DNA from: Burkholderia sp.
GTDB taxonomy: Bacteria; Pseudomonadota; Gammaproteobacteria; Burkholderiales; Burkholderiaceae
NCBI GenBank assembly: GCA_031253835.1
Contig: JAIRVP010000021.1
Coordinates: forward strand, 1-64,000
Direction: 5' to 3'
DNA length: 64,000 nucleotides
Below are positions 57,640 through 64,000 of the stretch, one piece after another. Every line of letters begins with the position of its first letter. Positions within the stretch are counted from its first letter, which is position 1. The notes beneath the pieces are model-generated. The model saw only the letters and a list, made by a program, of their open reading frames with translations, ran no database searches and was not told the origin of the DNA. The position numbers were made by a program, and so were the translations under genes.

Positions 57640-58176
57640 ATGACATCCGCATTTCGATCCTTGCGCGTGCCGGCTGTGCTGGCATTGGCCGGCCTCCTCG
57701 GCGCATGCGCATACATGCCGACCGGGCCGAGCGTGATGGCGCTGCCCGGCACCGGCAAGTCGTTCGACCAGTTCCGCGCCGACGACGGCAGTTGCCGCCA
57801 GTACGCATTCGACCAATCGGGCGGCGTGAGCGCCGGGCAGGCGTCGACCGCGAGCGCGGTCGGCAGCGCGGCCGTCGGCACCGCGCTGGGCGCGGCGGCC
57901 GGCGCGGCGTTCAACGGCGGCACCGGTGCGGCCGTCGGCGCGGGTGCCGGGCTGCTCGCGGGCAGCGTCGTCGGCGCGGGCGCCGCGCAGGGCTCGGCCT
58001 ACGACGTGCAGCGCCGCTACGACTACGCGTACCTGCAATGCATGTATGCGACGGGCACTCGCGTGCCGGTGCCGGGCGGGATGAGCGGCGGCGGCGGTGG
58101 CGGATACGGCGGTGCGCCGCGCGCGGCGCCGCCGATGCCGCCGGCAGGTGTCCAGCCGCCGCCGCCGCGATATTGA
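57640..58176 (+). CDS. Glycine-zipper lipoprotein
   Basis: 178 residues. Lipobox LGAC with lipid Cys23. The middle, about 65-125, is a Gly/Ala zipper (AVGTALGAAAGAAFNGGTG and so on) able to span or sit on membranes. The YAYLQCMYATG segment and a Gly/Pro-rich tail (GGGGGGYGGAPRAAPP) end the protein. Such lipoproteins are common in the outer membrane of Burkholderia; function unknown. Probably co-transcribed with the preceding small exported protein. Confidence 0.82.
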   Translation: MTSAFRSLRVPAVLALAGLLGACAYMPTGPSVMALPGTGKSFDQFRADDGSCRQYAFDQSGGVSAGQASTASAVGSAAVGTALGAAAGAAFNGGTGAAVGAGAGLLAGSVVGAGAAQGSAYDVQRRYDYAYLQCMYATGTRVPVPGGMSGGGGGGYGGAPRAAPPMPPAGVQPPPPRY

Positions 58177-58293
58177 CGCGCGCGATTGCGGCTCGCCGGC
58201 CGGCACACGGTGCGTGAATTGCGTACACTCTGAGTCTCGTTTCGGCAGGGCCGGGCGCAGGGATGCCGGTCCGCGTTTACTCAGGGCATAGCG

Positions 58294-59307
58294 ATGATCG
58301 ATTTACGCAGCGATACCGTGACACGTCCGGGCCAGGCGATGCTGGCCGCCATGACTGCCGCCGAGACCGGCGACGACGTCTGGGGCGACGACCCGACCGT
58401 GCTGCGCCTGCAGGCGGTGACGGCCGAGCGCGCCGGCAAGGAAGCCGGCCTGTTCTTCCCGAGCGGCACGCAGAGCAACCTGGCCGCGCTGATGTCGCAT
58501 TGCGAGCGCGGCGACGAATACATTGTCGGCCAGCTCGCACATACCTACAAGTACGAAGGCGGCGGCGCGGCCGTGCTCGGCAGCATCCAGCCGCAGCCGA
58601 TCGAGAACGCGCCGGACGGCACGCTGCCGCTCGCGAAGATCGCCGCGGCGATCAAGCCGCTCGACAATCACTTCGCCCGCACGCGCCTGCTCGCGCTCGA
58701 AAACACGATCGGCGGCCAGGTCCTGCCGGAAGGCTATGTGCAGGAAGCCGTCGCGTTCGCGCGCAGCCGCGGGCTGTCCACGCATCTCGACGGCGCACGC
58801 GTGTGCAACGCGGCCGTCGCGTCGGGGCGCCCGATCGCCGCGCTGTGCGCGCCGTTCGACACCGTGTCGATCTGTTTCTCGAAAGGGCTCGGCGCACCGG
58901 TCGGCTCGGTGCTGGTCGGCAGCCGGACGCTGATCGAGCGCGCGCAGCGCTGGCGCAAGGTGCTCGGCGGCGGGATGCGGCAGTCGGGCATTCTCGCGGC
59001 GGCCTGCCTGTATGCGCTCGACCACAATGTCGAGCGGCTCGCGGACGATCACGCGAACGCCGCGCATCTCGCGGAAGGCCTCGCGCGCATCGACGGCGTG
59101 AAGGTGCTGTCGCACGCAACGAACATGGTGTTCGCGCAATTCCCCGAAGCCGATTGCGCGCCGCTCGAGGCATGGCTCAAGGAACGCGGAATCCTCACGC
59201 AGATGCTGTACGCGTCGCGCTTCGTCACGCACTGCGACGTGTCGCGCGCGGACATCGACACGTTCCTCCGCGCGGTCGGCGACTACTTCGCGCAGCGGCG
59301 CGCGTAA
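58294..59307 (+). CDS. ltaE: Low-specificity L-threonine aldolase
   Basis: 337 residues. PLP fold type I enzyme: MIDLRSDTVTRPGQAMLAAM at the start, FFPSGTQSNLAALMSHC, and the PLP lysine Lys197 in SICFSKGLGAPVGSVLVG. Splits L-threonine and allo-threonine into glycine and acetaldehyde. Cytoplasmic. Length is typical (about 333-345). Followed by a hairpin terminator. Confidence 0.93.
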   Translation: MIDLRSDTVTRPGQAMLAAMTAAETGDDVWGDDPTVLRLQAVTAERAGKEAGLFFPSGTQSNLAALMSHCERGDEYIVGQLAHTYKYEGGGAAVLGSIQPQPIENAPDGTLPLAKIAAAIKPLDNHFARTRLLALENTIGGQVLPEGYVQEAVAFARSRGLSTHLDGARVCNAAVASGRPIAALCAPFDTVSICFSKGLGAPVGSVLVGSRTLIERAQRWRKVLGGGMRQSGILAAACLYALDHNVERLADDHANAAHLAEGLARIDGVKVLSHATNMVFAQFPEADCAPLEAWLKERGILTQMLYASRFVTHCDVSRADIDTFLRAVGDYFAQRRA

Positions 59308-59314
59308 CGGCCGG

Positions 59315-59336
59315 GAGCCGGCCCGGTCGCCGGCTC
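59315..59336. terminator. Hairpin between ltaE and argP-like genes
   Basis: Stem GAGCCGGC / GCCGGCTC (8 bp) with a CCGGTC loop, between convergent genes. No T-run. Confidence 0.65.
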
Positions 59337-59349
59337 GTCTCATCTCATT

Positions 59350-60258
59350 TCATTTCGGCAACGGCGCGAGCAACCGGCGCGCCGCTTCGACGACGCGTTC
59401 GGACAGCGACGCCATCGTCGGCGACTGCACGGTCCACGCGTGCCAGTACAGCGTGACGTCGGTCGGGTGCGCAGGCGCGAGGTCGACGAGCCCCTGCGCA
59501 TCGAGCGGCGTCGCACCGATCAGCGGCTCCGGCACCATCGCGTAGCCGAGCCCGTGCCGCACCGCCGCAAAGTGCGAATGGGTGCCCGGCACGTAGTGGC
59601 ACGGGTACGCGCCGTCAGGCAACCCGAACTTCTCCTTCAGGAACGACGACTGCAGCGTGTCGCGCCGCGAATACGCGACGACGGGCGCCTTGCGCGCACT
59701 CGTGCGGTTCAGCCCGCGCGGGAACCAGCGCACCGCGAACGCGGCCGCCGCGAGCAGCCGGTAGCGCATCGTGCCGAGCGGCGTCGCGATGCAGCCGCGC
59801 ATCGGCTTCGGCTCGGTCGTCACGCAGCCGACCGCCATCCCGCTTTCGAGCAGCGCGAACGTATGGTCCTGGTCCTCGATGATCAGTTCGAACAGGATCC
59901 GCTCGCCGGCGAGCACGGACGTCAGCGCGGGCAGGAACCAGGTGCCGAGGCTGTCGGCGTTCAGCGCGATCGTCACGGAGATCGGCGATTCGCGCTCGGT
60001 CGCGAGCGCGCTCTGCAGGTCGGCCTGCAGCAGTGCGACGCGGCGCAGGTGCTGCAGCACGCGCTGGCCGGCCACCGTCGGGCGGCACGGACGCGTGCGC
60101 AGCACGAGCGGCGTGCCGAGGCTGGCTTCCAGCGCGCGGACCCGCTGCGTGACGGCGGACGCGGTCACGTGCAGGCGCACGGCCGCCTGCTCGAAGCTGC
60201 CGGTGTCGGCGACGGCCAGCAGCGCGGCGGCCTGCTTCGGATCGATCGTCAGAGACAT
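59350..60258 (-). CDS. ArgP/LysG-family LysR regulator
   Basis: 302 residues. The N-terminus MSLTIDPKQAAALLAVADTG and helix-turn-helix SFEQAAVRLHVTASAVTQRVRALEASLG match the ArgP (IciA) subgroup, as do RPTVAGQRVLQHLRRV and LNADSLGTWFLPAL. ArgP senses lysine/arginine and usually activates a divergent amino-acid exporter (lysE/argO). No exporter lies here: the upstream side holds a short ORF and the type VI cassette, suggesting that the partner was lost or moved. Confidence 0.88.
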   Translation of the reverse strand: MSLTIDPKQAAALLAVADTGSFEQAAVRLHVTASAVTQRVRALEASLGTPLVLRTRPCRPTVAGQRVLQHLRRVALLQADLQSALATERESPISVTIALNADSLGTWFLPALTSVLAGERILFELIIEDQDHTFALLESGMAVGCVTTEPKPMRGCIATPLGTMRYRLLAAAAFAVRWFPRGLNRTSARKAPVVAYSRRDTLQSSFLKEKFGLPDGAYPCHYVPGTHSHFAAVRHGLGYAMVPEPLIGATPLDAQGLVDLAPAHPTDVTLYWHAWTVQSPTMASLSERVVEAARRLLAPLPK

Positions 60259-60377
60259 GTATCAGATTGGCCGAGACAGATTGTGATGCGCAAAACAGCG
60301 AAGCCTTGTTAGTCATGGCGTTGCAGCCGGTCATGACGCTTGGCGATCAAGTGTGACATGGAAAAGGTCGCGCGATC

Positions 60378-60536
60378 GTGAGCCTCAATGATCACCCCGA
60401 CATTCGACGCGTATTCGACGGGTTCTACATCGAGACCGTGCCGATCCAGTACACGGTCGGCGTTGAGGCCGTCGACCGTAACGAGCTGATCATTTTCAGT
60501 TGGGATGACGTGGCGCAGCCCGTGGGGCTGTTCTAA
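60378..60536 (+). CDS. Small ORF, 52 aa, possibly a gene remnant
   Basis: GTG at 60378 with AAAAGG upstream. Ends in DRNELIIFSWDDVAQPVGLF. The sequence is acidic, with no membrane segment. It looks like the end of a larger protein rather than a full domain, but I do not recognise the family. A hairpin terminator follows within eight bases. It sits at the border between core genes and the AT-richer cassette. Confidence 0.45.
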   Translation: MSLNDHPDIRRVFDGFYIETVPIQYTVGVEAVDRNELIIFSWDDVAQPVGLF

Positions 60537-60543
60537 CCAAGGG

Positions 60544-60567
60544 GCCGGCGCGGGCTACCGCGCCGGC
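60544..60567. terminator. Bidirectional hairpin at the cassette border
   Basis: Perfect 10-bp stem GCCGGCGCGG / CCGCGCCGGC with a GCTA loop, eight bases from each flanking gene end. Confidence 0.8.
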
Positions 60568-60574
60568 TTCGTGC

Positions 60575-61285
60575 TTAGAGGTCTCTGAAAGCAGGAAGAA
60601 GGTCTTGACTTGCGAGCCGGATCTCGATGCGATTAGCAGTCTCGATGTGCTCGGGGTTCTGCATCGAGAACGGTGCATCGGTTGTGCTAACAACTATTGT
60701 GCCGGTCTGAGCCTTGCCGGACTCTGGGACCGGAACGATTTCACGAGCCTCAGGGACCTGCTGCTGCGTAATCGCGGTGGGTAAGTAGAGCATCCAGCCG
60801 ACACCGGGCTTGTCATCGAACACCTGCCGTGCCGCATAGCTTCTCGGCCCGACTGCGGCATATACGGGGTTGAATGCCGCAATTGAAGCGCGGACAATAT
60901 TCAGCACTGAATCGAGATTGCCGAGAATTTTCTCGTCGGCCAGTGACACCTCGAACGCGTTGAGGTGTCCCGGTTCGTCGAGGTGGCACGAAATGGTCGT
61001 GCCTTGATTGATGTCCTCGTTGCCGTCCCAAAGGCTCACATATGTCGTATCCGGATTATCTCCAAACTTGTGTTTGAGTACGGCCAAAATGGCCGTCGAC
61101 GGCGAGCCGTCGTCGAACGCCGGATATAGCAATGCTTCCTCCCGGCTTTGTCCGCGTGCGTACCATCGATTGATGTTAGGCTCGACCGCGGCAAGTGCGG
61201 TAGTAACGATCTGGATGCGTGACAGGACTTGCTCGAAGTTCGTGGGGTCGAGACCTTGGTCCCTGAATTTCAGTCTGATGTCCAT
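60575..61285 (-). CDS. Imm52-family immunity protein (TsiT-like)
   Basis: 236 residues, starting 12 bases after the toxin gene. Soluble; features of the Imm52 family include WYARGQSREEALLYPAF near 41-57 and the position directly after a Tox-REase-5 toxin. It is expected to bind and block the nuclease made by the upstream gene. Last gene of the cassette. Equivalent by order to TsiT of P. aeruginosa. Confidence 0.8.
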   Translation of the reverse strand: MDIRLKFRDQGLDPTNFEQVLSRIQIVTTALAAVEPNINRWYARGQSREEALLYPAFDDGSPSTAILAVLKHKFGDNPDTTYVSLWDGNEDINQGTTISCHLDEPGHLNAFEVSLADEKILGNLDSVLNIVRASIAAFNPVYAAVGPRSYAARQVFDDKPGVGWMLYLPTAITQQQVPEAREIVPVPESGKAQTGTIVVSTTDAPFSMQNPEHIETANRIEIRLASQDLLPAFRDL

Positions 61286-61297
61286 GATTGTCGCGGG

Positions 61298-61906
61298 TTA
61301 CGGTTGCCAGACGGATGTTACTTGAAGGTCGATCATTGCTGGAAGCATGTACTCTCGCAATTCGGCTTCCTCGAAGTACCACTTCAAGCGAGCGGGTGGG
61401 TTGTTGTTCACCCTTTTCGCCTGTCGGCCCAACTGGTTGAACAAGGACTCGTATCCATCGAACCACGTTTGCGCCCGCATCTCGCCTTTGTCATTGCGCT
61501 TGAGGAACTGAGCATAGTGCCCCTTCGCCTCTTGAAGCAGGCACTCGCCTGGCACAAAACCGTCGAATTCGGTTTCGAGCCAGACCCATTCCTCGTTCCA
61601 CCCCTGCTCGATGCTATACGGCCGTCCGGTGATTCGACCTTGGTACTCGCGAGAACGTGGCGACATGCCGTGATTTACGTTTTTCGCAAAGCCTGATTCT
61701 TCGGGCGGACATTTCTTGCATTTTTCCCCTGTACGCGGGACGGCCTTAGCGTCTGTCTTGGCTTTGCTCTCGTCCTTCGGTGTATCGCTAGACAGGCTCG
61801 CCGTCCCCGCCAGTCCGATCCCGCCCAACAAGGCGGCGCCAGCTCGCGCCAAGACCGGCCCAAGTTCCGCCAATACCCCCTCCAGTAGTGGAAGTGCTGC
61901 TGACAT
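61298..61906 (-). CDS. Tox-REase-5 domain type VI effector (TseT-like)
   Basis: 202 residues from the ATG at 61906 behind GGGGGA. An Ala/Gly/Leu-rich N-terminus (residues 1-40) could help loading or membrane passage. CKKCP at 63-67 may bind metal. The restriction-endonuclease-fold core is about 85-195: YQGRITGR, then EWVWLETEFDGFVPGECLLQ with Asp115, and QEAKGHYAQF giving the E-A-K catalytic pair Glu126/Lys128. The D...ExK arrangement marks a PD-(D/E)xK DNase. It should be delivered by the PAAR spike with help from the DUF4123 chaperone. Its start lies inside the upstream gene. Confidence 0.85.
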   Translation of the reverse strand: MSAALPLLEGVLAELGPVLARAGAALLGGIGLAGTASLSSDTPKDESKAKTDAKAVPRTGEKCKKCPPEESGFAKNVNHGMSPRSREYQGRITGRPYSIEQGWNEEWVWLETEFDGFVPGECLLQEAKGHYAQFLKRNDKGEMRAQTWFDGYESLFNQLGRQAKRVNNNPPARLKWYFEEAELREYMLPAMIDLQVTSVWQP

Positions 61907-62261
61907 GCTCTAGTCCCCCGTTATATTCCGGATGTTCGACGCGCCACTTTATGACGCGCAAGTAGTCGTGAAATCTTTCGTCTGGTGATCGGCCAGGACG
62001 TGTGAGCCACGCGTGCGTGGCCGGCTTCATGTAGAAGCTAGGCGCGTACGCTTCGATTCTCAGAAACGCTTCGACATTCTCGTCTGCATGGATGCCGAGC
62101 TGACGCGCGGCGATGTATGCGTTCCAAAGACGCGTTGACAGAGTGCTGTCGTCGGCAAGTTTGGGATCGGCTTTGACGAGATCCTGCCTGACGCGCTCGA
62201 CGTATCCACGCGCGTCGATCTCGGCAAGGCCGGCGACCTGTTCGCTTGTCAGCTCAAGCAT
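61788..62261 (-). CDS. Co-TecT-like co-chaperone, possibly extended by a frameshift
   Basis: 157 residues from the ATG at 62261, chosen over 62288 because AGGGGAG is nine bases upstream. Helical, no recognised domain: MLELTSEQVAGLAEIDARGY at the start and SFYMKPATHAWLTRPG in the middle. Its position between the DUF4123 chaperone and the toxin matches co-TecT. The first ~115 residues look natural, but the last ~40 are read over the toxin's N-terminal codons. One base fewer in the GGGGG run near 61916-61920 would end the protein at a TAG right before the toxin ATG. Confidence 0.7.
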   Translation of the reverse strand: MLELTSEQVAGLAEIDARGYVERVRQDLVKADPKLADDSTLSTRLWNAYIAARQLGIHADENVEAFLRIEAYAPSFYMKPATHAWLTRPGRSPDERFHDYLRVIKWRVEHPEYNGGLEHVSSTSTTGGGIGGTWAGLGASWRRLVGRDRTGGDGEPV

Positions 62262-62757
62262 GCGGGTGTACTCCCCTGAGTTTTCCATTTACTTCGACGA
62301 GCCAGTCGAATGTCGGCACGAAGAACTGCATGCGCTGCGTGAATTCCATCAGCGACACCATGTCGGCCATGATGCGGGCATCGTAGAAGCGGAGCAGGGC
62401 TGTGCTTCCATCCGGCAAGCGTACGTCGAGGCGGCTGCGCAGTTCGTCAGCGAGTGATTCGATCGGATATGCGCTGATCAGCCAGGACACGCCGGTGGAG
62501 CTGCTGGCCAGTGTGGAGAGAGTTCGTCGGATAGTGCCAGCCGTCGCCTCGTACGCAAAAAGCCACGGTCCAGCGTCTGCGAGTGACGCGTCCTGCGTGC
62601 CATCGAATACGGCTACGGCCGAGCGTGATCGTTGGGGCGATGAACCGCCGGCCGCATCGGCATACAGAAGGCCGTCGACAAGGGCGTACAGATGCACCTG
62701 CATGGTCAACTGCTGCTGACGCTTGAAGAAGAAAGCCTCGATCGAATTTTCAGTCAT
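62254..62757 (-). CDS. DUF4123 effector-loading chaperone (TecT-like)
   Basis: 167 residues. DUF4123 pattern: YALVDGLLYADAAG near 24-37, GPWLFAYEA near 63, GVSWLISAYPIESLADELRSRL near 88-110, and LLRFYDARIMADMVSLM near 121-137. These chaperones hold toxin domains and load them on VgrG or PAAR. It starts four bases after the PAAR gene and overlaps the co-chaperone gene by eight bases. Confidence 0.88.
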   Translation of the reverse strand: MTENSIEAFFFKRQQQLTMQVHLYALVDGLLYADAAGGSSPQRSRSAVAVFDGTQDASLADAGPWLFAYEATAGTIRRTLSTLASSSTGVSWLISAYPIESLADELRSRLDVRLPDGSTALLRFYDARIMADMVSLMEFTQRMQFFVPTFDWLVEVNGKLRGVHPHA

Positions 62758-62761
62758 GGGC

Positions 62762-63175
62762 CTATCCGCGCGCGATCATCGTCGCGGCGTTCTCGGCCGC
62801 AGCTTTCAGGCATTCGAGACAGAGCGTGGGCGAGGGGGCAAGCGCTGCAGCCGTGGCAGCGACAGCTGCGACTGCGCCGCCACTCGTCGCTTTGCCAGAT
62901 CCGACATCGTCGAACGTCGCTGACGACTGCGATGCGATCAGCGTCGCTCCGCACGCGGTTTTCATGCCCTCGACGGCGGTTTCTCGTCCGTCGAACGTGT
63001 GCGAGTATTGCCGCCCCGTCGGCAGGATCGGAAAGACGCCTTTGCATTGCGGGCAAAGTACCTTGTGTCCGACGCCAGCAATGGGCTTTCCGTCAATTGT
63101 CGCGGTCGCGCTGCCCTCCAGCACGCGGCCGCCATGCGTCGTCGTATCGCCGACGCAAATCATGGCTCGGGCCAT
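62762..63175 (-). CDS. PAAR-domain spike protein
   Basis: 137 residues. The PAAR fold is residues 1-95: MARAMICVGDTTTHGGRVLEG, then ATIDGKPIAGVGHKVLCPQC and GMKTACGATLIASQSS, with the metal-binding His/Cys residues. A short Ala-rich C-terminal extension (GGAVAAVAATAAAL, LCLECLKAAAENAA) is the likely effector-docking part. It sharpens the VgrG tip of a type VI system encoded elsewhere. First gene of the effector cassette proper. Confidence 0.9.
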   Translation of the reverse strand: MARAMICVGDTTTHGGRVLEGSATATIDGKPIAGVGHKVLCPQCKGVFPILPTGRQYSHTFDGRETAVEGMKTACGATLIASQSSATFDDVGSGKATSGGAVAAVAATAAALAPSPTLCLECLKAAAENAATMIARG

Positions 63176-63265
63176 ATGTTCTCTCGTAGGTGTGGTTTTC
63201 GTATGAATTTACCATTTCCGGGAGAACCGCCGATTGTTCGCTAACTCGTGGTAAGTCAACAATCG

Positions 63266-63715
63266 TCAATCGAAACGAGCGCTGTCGATCATGCGGCGCA
63301 GCTGGTCAAGCGCGAACGAGTCGGGATAGCCGTTCTTCTTCAATTCCAACTCCGCCGCGCAGACCGTCCTTTCCATGAGTCGCAACGCTCGACGGACGTG
63401 CACGATTTCCAGCACGAAGCGCTGTTCGAGCGTCAGCACACGCCTTTTCTTGAAGTCGGCCACGCTCCACGCGTCGCGCAATTCCTCCCATGTCCGGCGT
63501 TGGAACTCGGGCAACTTCGCTGCCTTGTCGGAGCCGGGATCTGGTTCTTCCGGGATGTCGTGGAGCCTGCATTTCATGGCTTCGCGTGCGCGCCACTCGT
63601 CGGAAAACGGTGCAACGGGCGCGCGCGAGTTCCCCATCCTGCCTGCCCGCGTGATCTCCTTGTCGATCTTGATCGACAAGCGGCGCAGCGGTGCTCCATG
63701 ACGGGGCGAGTCCAC
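63266..63715 (-). CDS. Hypothetical protein upstream of PAAR gene, 149 aa
   Basis: Starts at the GTG at 63715 or the ATG at 63637; no good ribosome site for either. Charged and helical: MKCRLHDIPEEPDPGSDKAA, then EELRDAWSVADFKKRRVLTL and VHVRRALRLMERTVCAAELE. No family recognised. Same strand as the cassette, 90 bases before PAAR, so it could be a further cassette component. No equivalent is known to me in the P. aeruginosa TseT locus. Confidence 0.6.
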   Translation of the reverse strand: MDSPRHGAPLRRLSIKIDKEITRAGRMGNSRAPVAPFSDEWRAREAMKCRLHDIPEEPDPGSDKAAKLPEFQRRTWEELRDAWSVADFKKRRVLTLEQRFVLEIVHVRRALRLMERTVCAAELELKKNGYPDSFALDQLRRMIDSARFD

Positions 63716-64000
63716 GGCACATTATTGTGCCAGTAGCCGAGGTCAAGTGAAGAATCTCGGCGTGTTGCAACCACCCGCGCAGCGGCTGAGGGGGCAACCT
63801 CCGAAGGGCCGCCAGGGGGAGGGGTATCCGGTGGATGTGTGACCGAACTGTGCCTGCGATAAGAATCGATAGATCGGGAAATCAATAAGAATCAGCAAAA
63901 TCTACCTAGCCCGCAGTCTGACTGGCGCGAGACTAATGTTTAAAGATCAACGGCTTACATGCATTTGTCTGTGATCGATCGTCATCGACATGTCGGTGGA
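63716..64000. other. AT-rich upstream region at right edge
   Basis: The window ends in an AT-richer stretch (63840-63960) with no supported gene, probably the promoter region of the cassette and the 5' flank of whatever lies beyond. Confidence 0.5.

Noticed and set aside
60259..64000. Cassette as a prophage or integrative element
   Set aside because: No integrase, att repeats or phage structural genes are visible; PAAR and DUF4123 are type VI components.

Overview
The window reads as a Burkholderia chromosome, most likely of the Burkholderia cepacia complex. The DNA is GC-rich with strong GC3 bias, nearly all genes look like typical beta-proteobacterial genes, and several families are Burkholderia favourites: DUF4148, H-NS-type small proteins, a TAT-exported phospholipase C, the prpBC-acnD-prpF methylcitrate operon and cioAB. 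The species call is inference; no rRNA, tRNA, origin, integrase or insertion sequence was seen.

Layout. 1-6.8 kb: truncated DedA membrane protein, phospholipase C, YhhY-like N-acetyltransferase, periplasmic thioredoxin-like protein, DUF4148 protein. 7-10.3 kb: a GntP-type permease divergent from its likely sigma-54 activator; the permease has a textbook -24/-12 promoter, and three dyad sites lie between the genes. 10.3-15.8 kb: BON protein, lipoprotein, an H-NS protein, a Pat-like acetyltransferase with a shortened ligase part, and a second H-NS-like gene followed by an unusual twelve-unit, strictly 23-bp tandem array. Related units follow the first H-NS gene. 15.9-19.6 kb: IclR regulator, FAH-family enzyme, VOC protein with a tandem-duplicated 5' fragment, CGNR regulator. 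19.7-27.9 kb: propionate catabolism by the 2-methylcitrate cycle (prpB, prpC, acnD, prpF) behind a sigma-54 promoter. The divergent activator prpR carries an in-frame amber codon. 28-35.7 kb: CoA-transferase, thioesterase, chemoreceptor with a sigma-28 promoter, AGE-family epimerase, MgtC, small proteins. 35.8-38.7 kb: copper P-type ATPase with three metal-binding domains and a CueR-type promoter. 39-46.6 kb: DUF1254/1214 lipoprotein, giant DUF748 envelope protein, exported phosphodiesterase-like enzyme. 46.6-52.4 kb: LysR regulator divergent from a complete ABC importer. 52.4-54.1 kb: HipA/HTH toxin-antitoxin-like pair with an operator. 54.2-57 kb: cyanide-insensitive bd-type oxidase with a perfect Anr/FNR box upstream. 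57.3-60.3 kb: small exported proteins, threonine aldolase, ArgP-like regulator. 60.4-64 kb: AT-richer type VI secretion effector cassette (PAAR, DUF4123 chaperone, co-chaperone, Tox-REase-5 toxin, Imm52 immunity), in the same order as the P. aeruginosa PAAR4-TecT-co-TecT-TseT-TsiT locus.

The most unusual signals are the 23-bp arrays linked to both H-NS-type genes, the amber codon in prpR, the duplicated VOC leader, and a possible homopolymer frameshift at the co-chaperone/toxin junction. Regulatory sites are well preserved (two sigma-54, one sigma-28, one MerR-type with 19-bp spacer, one Anr box), so many operons here can be assigned a control mode from sequence alone.
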